A stretch of 8,176 nucleotides of DNA, taken from NCBI GenBank assembly GCA_050260275.1, contig JBLNBX010000028.1:1-8176 (forward strand), in the 5' to 3' direction. Positions 5,824-8,176 of this stretch are shown piece after piece. The notes beneath the pieces were generated by a model. It was given only the letters and a program-made list of their open reading frames with translations. It made no database searches and was not told where the DNA came from. Origin of the DNA: DATMXS01 sp050260275. GTDB lineage: Bacteria; Acidobacteriota; Terriglobia; Bryobacterales; Bryobacteraceae. Positions within the stretch are counted from its first letter, which is position 1. Each line of letters begins with the position of its first letter. A program made the translations under genes and the position numbers.

Positions 5824-6083
5824 GGTTTCCTTAATGCCGTCAACTCTTCGATGCCTGCCAGAGCGGTTCCGTTACCGCCTACAGCCAGCATACCGCCCGG
5901 GCGCGTCCAGCCTCATCCAGGACGGCCAGTCTCAGTTCGCCCTGGGCGGTGCTATCTTCGGCGGCCCCGCCACGCCATGGCCATCGCGGCATGTATGCAC
6001 ATACGCCCGCGCGCGGATTCGCATTCTTCGCTTGACTCCATCCTCCGAGGGATGGAGGATGATTAGCTCAGAGGGGGACGGGT
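5824..6083. promoter_or_regulatory. Divergent intergenic region between the LolA-like and dehydrogenase genes
   Basis: These 260 bp must hold both promoters. On the minus side, AAGGA (5832-5828) is the Shine-Dalgarno of the LolA-like gene, and a 5-bp inverted repeat GCGGT/ACCGC (5863-5878) lies in its leader. CGCCCGGGCG at 5894-5903 is a perfect palindrome. GTATG-CA-CATAC (5993-6004) is a further short inverted repeat. On the plus side, TTGACT at 6032-6037 is a good -35 match but no clear -10 follows at 16-18 bp (GAGGAT at 6055 matches only 3 of 6). GAGGGGG at 6071-6077 is the Shine-Dalgarno for ATG 6084. Small ORFs crossing the region show no domain or ribosome site. Confidence 0.5.
6036..6061 (+). 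repeat. Two overlapping, mutually exclusive inverted repeats before the dehydrogenase
   Basis: CTCCATCC (6036-6043) pairs perfectly with GGATGGAG (6050-6057), and CATCCTCC (6039-6046) pairs perfectly with GGAGGATG (6054-6061). Both stems have 8 bp and share bases, so only one can form at a time. They sit 23 bp before the ATG, between a -35-like TTGACT and the Shine-Dalgarno. A direct repeat GGATG (6050, 6057) underlies them. They may be a DNA operator or alternative RNA stems. Confidence 0.6.
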
Positions 6084-7274
6084 ATGCGCGTTCATGCGTT
6101 GTTTGGGTTGGCGGCGTTCTGTGCCGCGGCGGCGCAGTTGCCGGGGCAGACCGTGCCGGACTCGGTGCGCGAAAAAGCCAATGTTGTGCGCCCTGGCCGG
6201 GAGCCGGCGACTGAGGAGCGCATCCGGCAACTCAAGCTCCCGCCGGGTTTCGAGATACAGGTGTTCGCGGACGGTCTCGGCAGTCCCCGCATGCTGGCCG
6301 TAGCCAGTGATGGGGCGGTGTACGTCACGCGCAGGCGATCGGACGATTGCCTGATGCTGAAGGACGCCGACGGCGACGGCCGCGCGGACCAGCGCTCCGT
6401 CGTAGCCCGAGAGCCGGGTCTGCACGGAATTGCGCTTGATGGAAATCGCGCCTACTTCGCCAGCGTTCGCGAAGTGTTTGTCGCGGACCGCCAGGCGGAC
6501 GGCAGCTTTGGTCCGCTTCGTACAATCCTGCAGGGACTCCCCGAGGCAGGGCAACACCCTAACCGGACACTGGGGATCGGTCCCGACCGCATGCTGTATA
6601 TCAGCGTCGGCAGCACCTGCAACGCATGCATCGAGAACAGTCCTGAGAGCGCCACCATACTCCGCGCGCCGCTCACCGGCGGCAAGCGCGAGATCTACTC
6701 GAGCGGCCTCCGCAACACCGTCGGCTTCGCGTGGCATCCGAACACGGGCGAGTTGTGGGGCGTCGACAACGGGACCGACTGGCTCGGCGACCAGGAGCCT
6801 CCCGAAGAGCTGAATCACCTGGTGCAGGGGGCCAGGTACGGCTGGCCGTTCGTGACCGGCAAAGGGGTTCCGTTCCCGTTTTTGAACCCGCCCGGCGGCA
6901 AGACCGCACAGGAGTGGGCTCGCGAGAGCCGCGACCCCGTCCTGACGTACACCGCGCACGCCGCGCCGCTTCAGATGGCTTTCTACACCGGGCGTCAGTT
7001 CCCGGCCGAATACGCCGGCGATGCATTCGTCGCGATGCACGGATCCTGGAATAGAGAACCGCCGAGCGGATACGAGGTGGTCCGCATACGCTTTCAGAAC
7101 GGCAAGCCTGTGGCTATGGAGAGCTTCCTGACAGGATTCCTGCTCGAGGTCAGCGGCGGATGGAGACACTTTGGGCGCCCCGCCGGTGTTGCCGTTACTC
7201 CGGACGGCGCGCTGCTCGTCAGCGATGACTCGAACGGAATCATCTACCGCATCAGCTACCGCGCGAATCGCTGA
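6084..7274 (+). CDS. Exported PQQ-dependent sugar dehydrogenase (glucose/sorbosone dehydrogenase family)
   Basis: A 396-residue protein with a signal peptide (about residues 1-22, VHALFGLAAFCAAAAQLPGQ), so probably periplasmic. The rest is a beta-propeller of the soluble glucose/L-sorbosone dehydrogenase family (COG2133), which oxidises sugars or aldoses with PQQ and passes electrons to an acceptor. Seen: LPPGFEIQVFADGL (52-65), the Ca-loop-like DADGDGRAD (94-102), GLHGIAL (112-118), GQHPNRTLGIGPD (156-168) with H158 at the position of the catalytic histidine region, VGSTCNACIENSPE (175-188) with a Cys pair C179/C182 common in this subfamily, GLRNTVGFAWHP and LWGVDNGTDWLGD (208-236), YGWPF (252-256), MHGSWNREPPSGYEVVRI (318-335), and RPAGVAVTPDGALLVSDD (365-382). 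The substrate is not determined. GAGGGGG 6 nt upstream supports the ATG. No electron-acceptor gene is adjacent. Confidence 0.9.
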   Translation: MRVHALFGLAAFCAAAAQLPGQTVPDSVREKANVVRPGREPATEERIRQLKLPPGFEIQVFADGLGSPRMLAVASDGAVYVTRRRSDDCLMLKDADGDGRADQRSVVAREPGLHGIALDGNRAYFASVREVFVADRQADGSFGPLRTILQGLPEAGQHPNRTLGIGPDRMLYISVGSTCNACIENSPESATILRAPLTGGKREIYSSGLRNTVGFAWHPNTGELWGVDNGTDWLGDQEPPEELNHLVQGARYGWPFVTGKGVPFPFLNPPGGKTAQEWARESRDPVLTYTAHAAPLQMAFYTGRQFPAEYAGDAFVAMHGSWNREPPSGYEVVRIRFQNGKPVAMESFLTGFLLEVSGGWRHFGRPAGVAVTPDGALLVSDDSNGIIYRISYRANR

Positions 7275-7474
7275 CTCAACGGAACTCGTGCAATATCGGA
7301 GCTGCTGGCTGCATCCGCTCCAATTGGGATCAGCTCTGGCCTATGCGCTTGCGGAAGACGCAAGAGCCGCGGCGTTGCAGCGGCAAAGGATAACTTCGCC
7401 CGGGTGAGGGCCTTCTCGAAAAGCCGCACCCTCCTGATAACCGCGGGCATCCGGCCGATACTCCGCTGAGCCGG

Positions 7475-7486
7475 GCCGGCGCCGGC
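7475..7486. repeat. 12-bp palindrome repeated in both convergent gaps
   Basis: GCCGGCGCCGGC occurs here and at 5016-5027, inside the longer palindrome after aroA. Both copies lie between the 3' ends of converging genes. In GC-rich DNA a shared 12-mer of this simple make-up can arise by chance. Confidence 0.4.
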
Positions 7487-7550
7487 ACTCGCACAATGCC
7501 GGACAGAGTCAGCAGTATTGCGGCGTGTGCTTCTGAATTGGGGAGGGCGG

Positions 7551-7591
7551 AGAAAACTTGAGCGGCGCAGCCGCATTGAGGCGCGCCGCTC
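7551..7591 (-). terminator. Intrinsic terminator of the PEP-CTERM gene
   Basis: On the minus strand GAGCGGCGC (7591-7583) pairs perfectly with GCGCCGCTC (7568-7560), a 9-bp stem with a 14-nt loop, followed by AAGTTTTCT. It begins 8 bp after the stop codon at 7600. Stem, position and T-rich tail fit a rho-independent terminator for the leftward gene. Confidence 0.75.
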
Positions 7592-7599
7592 TTGGTTAG

Positions 7600-8176
7600 T
7601 TACGCTTTCACCCGGCGGCGGAGCGCTACCAGTCCGGCGCCGAGCACAAGGAGAATGACACTGGCGGGCTCAGGTGTAGCTAAATCGATGCGAATGTCGT
7701 CCACCAGGAGTCCCATCGCGTCGTTCACGAATTGAGGAGGATCGCTGCCGGGCACCATGGTCGCATCAGCGAAAATCAGGAGCGTGGGACCCTCCAGGTA
7801 GAGCCGCGGGCTGTAGACGGTCCTGAACGGTGCTTCAGGTGGAAGCGTGTAACTCTGCATCCAGGAGCCAAGCGTCACCACGAGTGTGTTATCGCTGTCC
7901 CACAGGGGATCGAGATTGCGCTGCGAACCGCCCAGCACGAAGGAAAGTACGTAGTAACCTGGAGCGAAATCGATGATGGTCTGTATAGCGCCGCTCGTCT
8001 CCGCGGAGTAACTGCCGCTCATGTCCAGGCAGCTATTCGTCGGCGTACTGCACAACCAGTCCACCCAGTCCGGGCCGTGGATGTCCACAGTGTTGCGGAT
8101 GACCGTCCAAGGACCGAAGGTGTCAGAGATCGTAGGATCGCCTGGCACCGTCCCGTAGGCGGCGTTCGGATAGCCT
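7600..8176 (-). CDS. PEP-CTERM sorted protein, choice-of-anchor C-like (5' end beyond the window)
   Basis: The frame is open to the right edge, giving 191 visible residues; the GTG at 8148 is an internal valine codon (GYPNAAYGT precedes it in frame), so the true start and signal peptide are outside. The C-terminus is a PEP-CTERM anchor: TPEPASVILLVLGAGLVALRRRVKA, meaning PEP motif, hydrophobic helix and basic tail, which exosortase recognises at the inner membrane of Gram-negative bacteria making extracellular polysaccharide. The body (FGPWTVIRNTVDIHG, then SCLDMSGSYSAETSGAIQT, then GYYVLSFVLGG, then AMGLLVDDIRID) resembles the choice-of-anchor C/DUF642 beta-sandwich, where W-x-V, VD-x-I-G and LDLSG-like patterns are typical. 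A surface or matrix role is inferred. No exosortase gene is in the window. Confidence 0.85.
   Translation of the reverse strand, partial: GYPNAAYGTVPGDPTISDTFGPWTVIRNTVDIHGPDWVDWLCSTPTNSCLDMSGSYSAETSGAIQTIIDFAPGYYVLSFVLGGSQRNLDPLWDSDNTLVVTLGSWMQSYTLPPEAPFRTVYSPRLYLEGPTLLIFADATMVPGSDPPQFVNDAMGLLVDDIRIDLATPEPASVILLVLGAGLVALRRRVKA

Larger units (their letters stand above)
7275..7599. other. 325-bp gap between converging genes, no gene seen
   Basis: The gap separates the dehydrogenase and PEP-CTERM genes. On the plus side it holds a small hairpin, CTTGCG (7348-7353) with CGCAAG (7359-7364), and next to it GCCGC/GCGGC (7366-7384), neither followed by T's. GAGGG (7406-7410) with CCCTC (7429-7433) is a further weak stem. 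GCCGGCGCCGGC at 7475-7486 is a palindrome shared with the aroA downstream site. The right end is the terminator of the opposite gene. Short ORFs here have no start signal or domain, and I see no RNA gene. Confidence 0.55.

Noticed and set aside
6061..6083. Text resembling a tRNA D-arm (TTAGCTCAGAGGGGGA)
   Set aside because: No acceptor stem, anticodon arm or T-loop follows at tRNA distances; the G-run is the Shine-Dalgarno of the dehydrogenase.
6063..7169. Minus-strand open frame of 368 codons opposite the sugar dehydrogenase
   Set aside because: The plus strand has a signal peptide, ribosome site and family motifs along its whole length. The opposite frame is low in hydrophobic order and has no motif.

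Overview
The window looks like ordinary chromosome from a GC-rich soil-type bacterium, most likely Acidobacteriota (Bryobacterales/Solibacter-like). The reasons are high GC, a PEP-CTERM protein, a LolA-like periplasmic protein of a kind common in that phylum, a small FxLYD-type protein with the C-terminal NPGPYPIE ending, and a PQQ-type sugar dehydrogenase with the HPNRT/CNAC signature. This placement is inferred from protein character only. No mobile element, CRISPR array, tRNA or rRNA was found.

Layout from left to right. A minus-strand pair reads out of the left edge: a LytS/YpdA-type membrane histidine kinase (644-1957), then after 54 bp a class I SAM-dependent methyltransferase (1-589, cut by the edge, probable TTG start). 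Divergent from the kinase is a plus-strand series: ribA (GTP cyclohydrolase II, 2041-2661), a small exported FxLYD-like protein whose frame is broken near its end (2731-3051, with its natural C-terminus in another frame to 3128), a winged-helix protein of OmpR/PhoB type with no receiver domain (3218-3601), and aroA (EPSP synthase, 3715-4998). The kinase and ribA diverge from an 83-bp gap holding a perfectly symmetric -10 box, so each strand reads TATAAT.

aroA converges on a minus-strand LolA-like exported protein (5032-5823) across a 33-bp gap filled mostly by an 18-bp perfect palindrome. That gene diverges from a PQQ-dependent sorbosone/glucose dehydrogenase-like gene (6084-7274). The dehydrogenase in turn converges on a PEP-CTERM choice-of-anchor C-like protein (7600 to the right edge), with a good intrinsic terminator for the latter at 7551-7591.

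The genes do not form one pathway. ribA and aroA are single-copy biosynthetic genes (riboflavin; chorismate) outside their classical operons. The dehydrogenase, LolA-like, FxLYD and PEP-CTERM proteins belong to the cell envelope. The points most worth a second look are the stem-loop covering both the -10-like box and the Shine-Dalgarno of aroA, the frameshift in the FxLYD gene, the symmetric shared -10 box, and the two mutually exclusive 8-bp inverted repeats ahead of the dehydrogenase. I did not find a convincing new multi-gene system.
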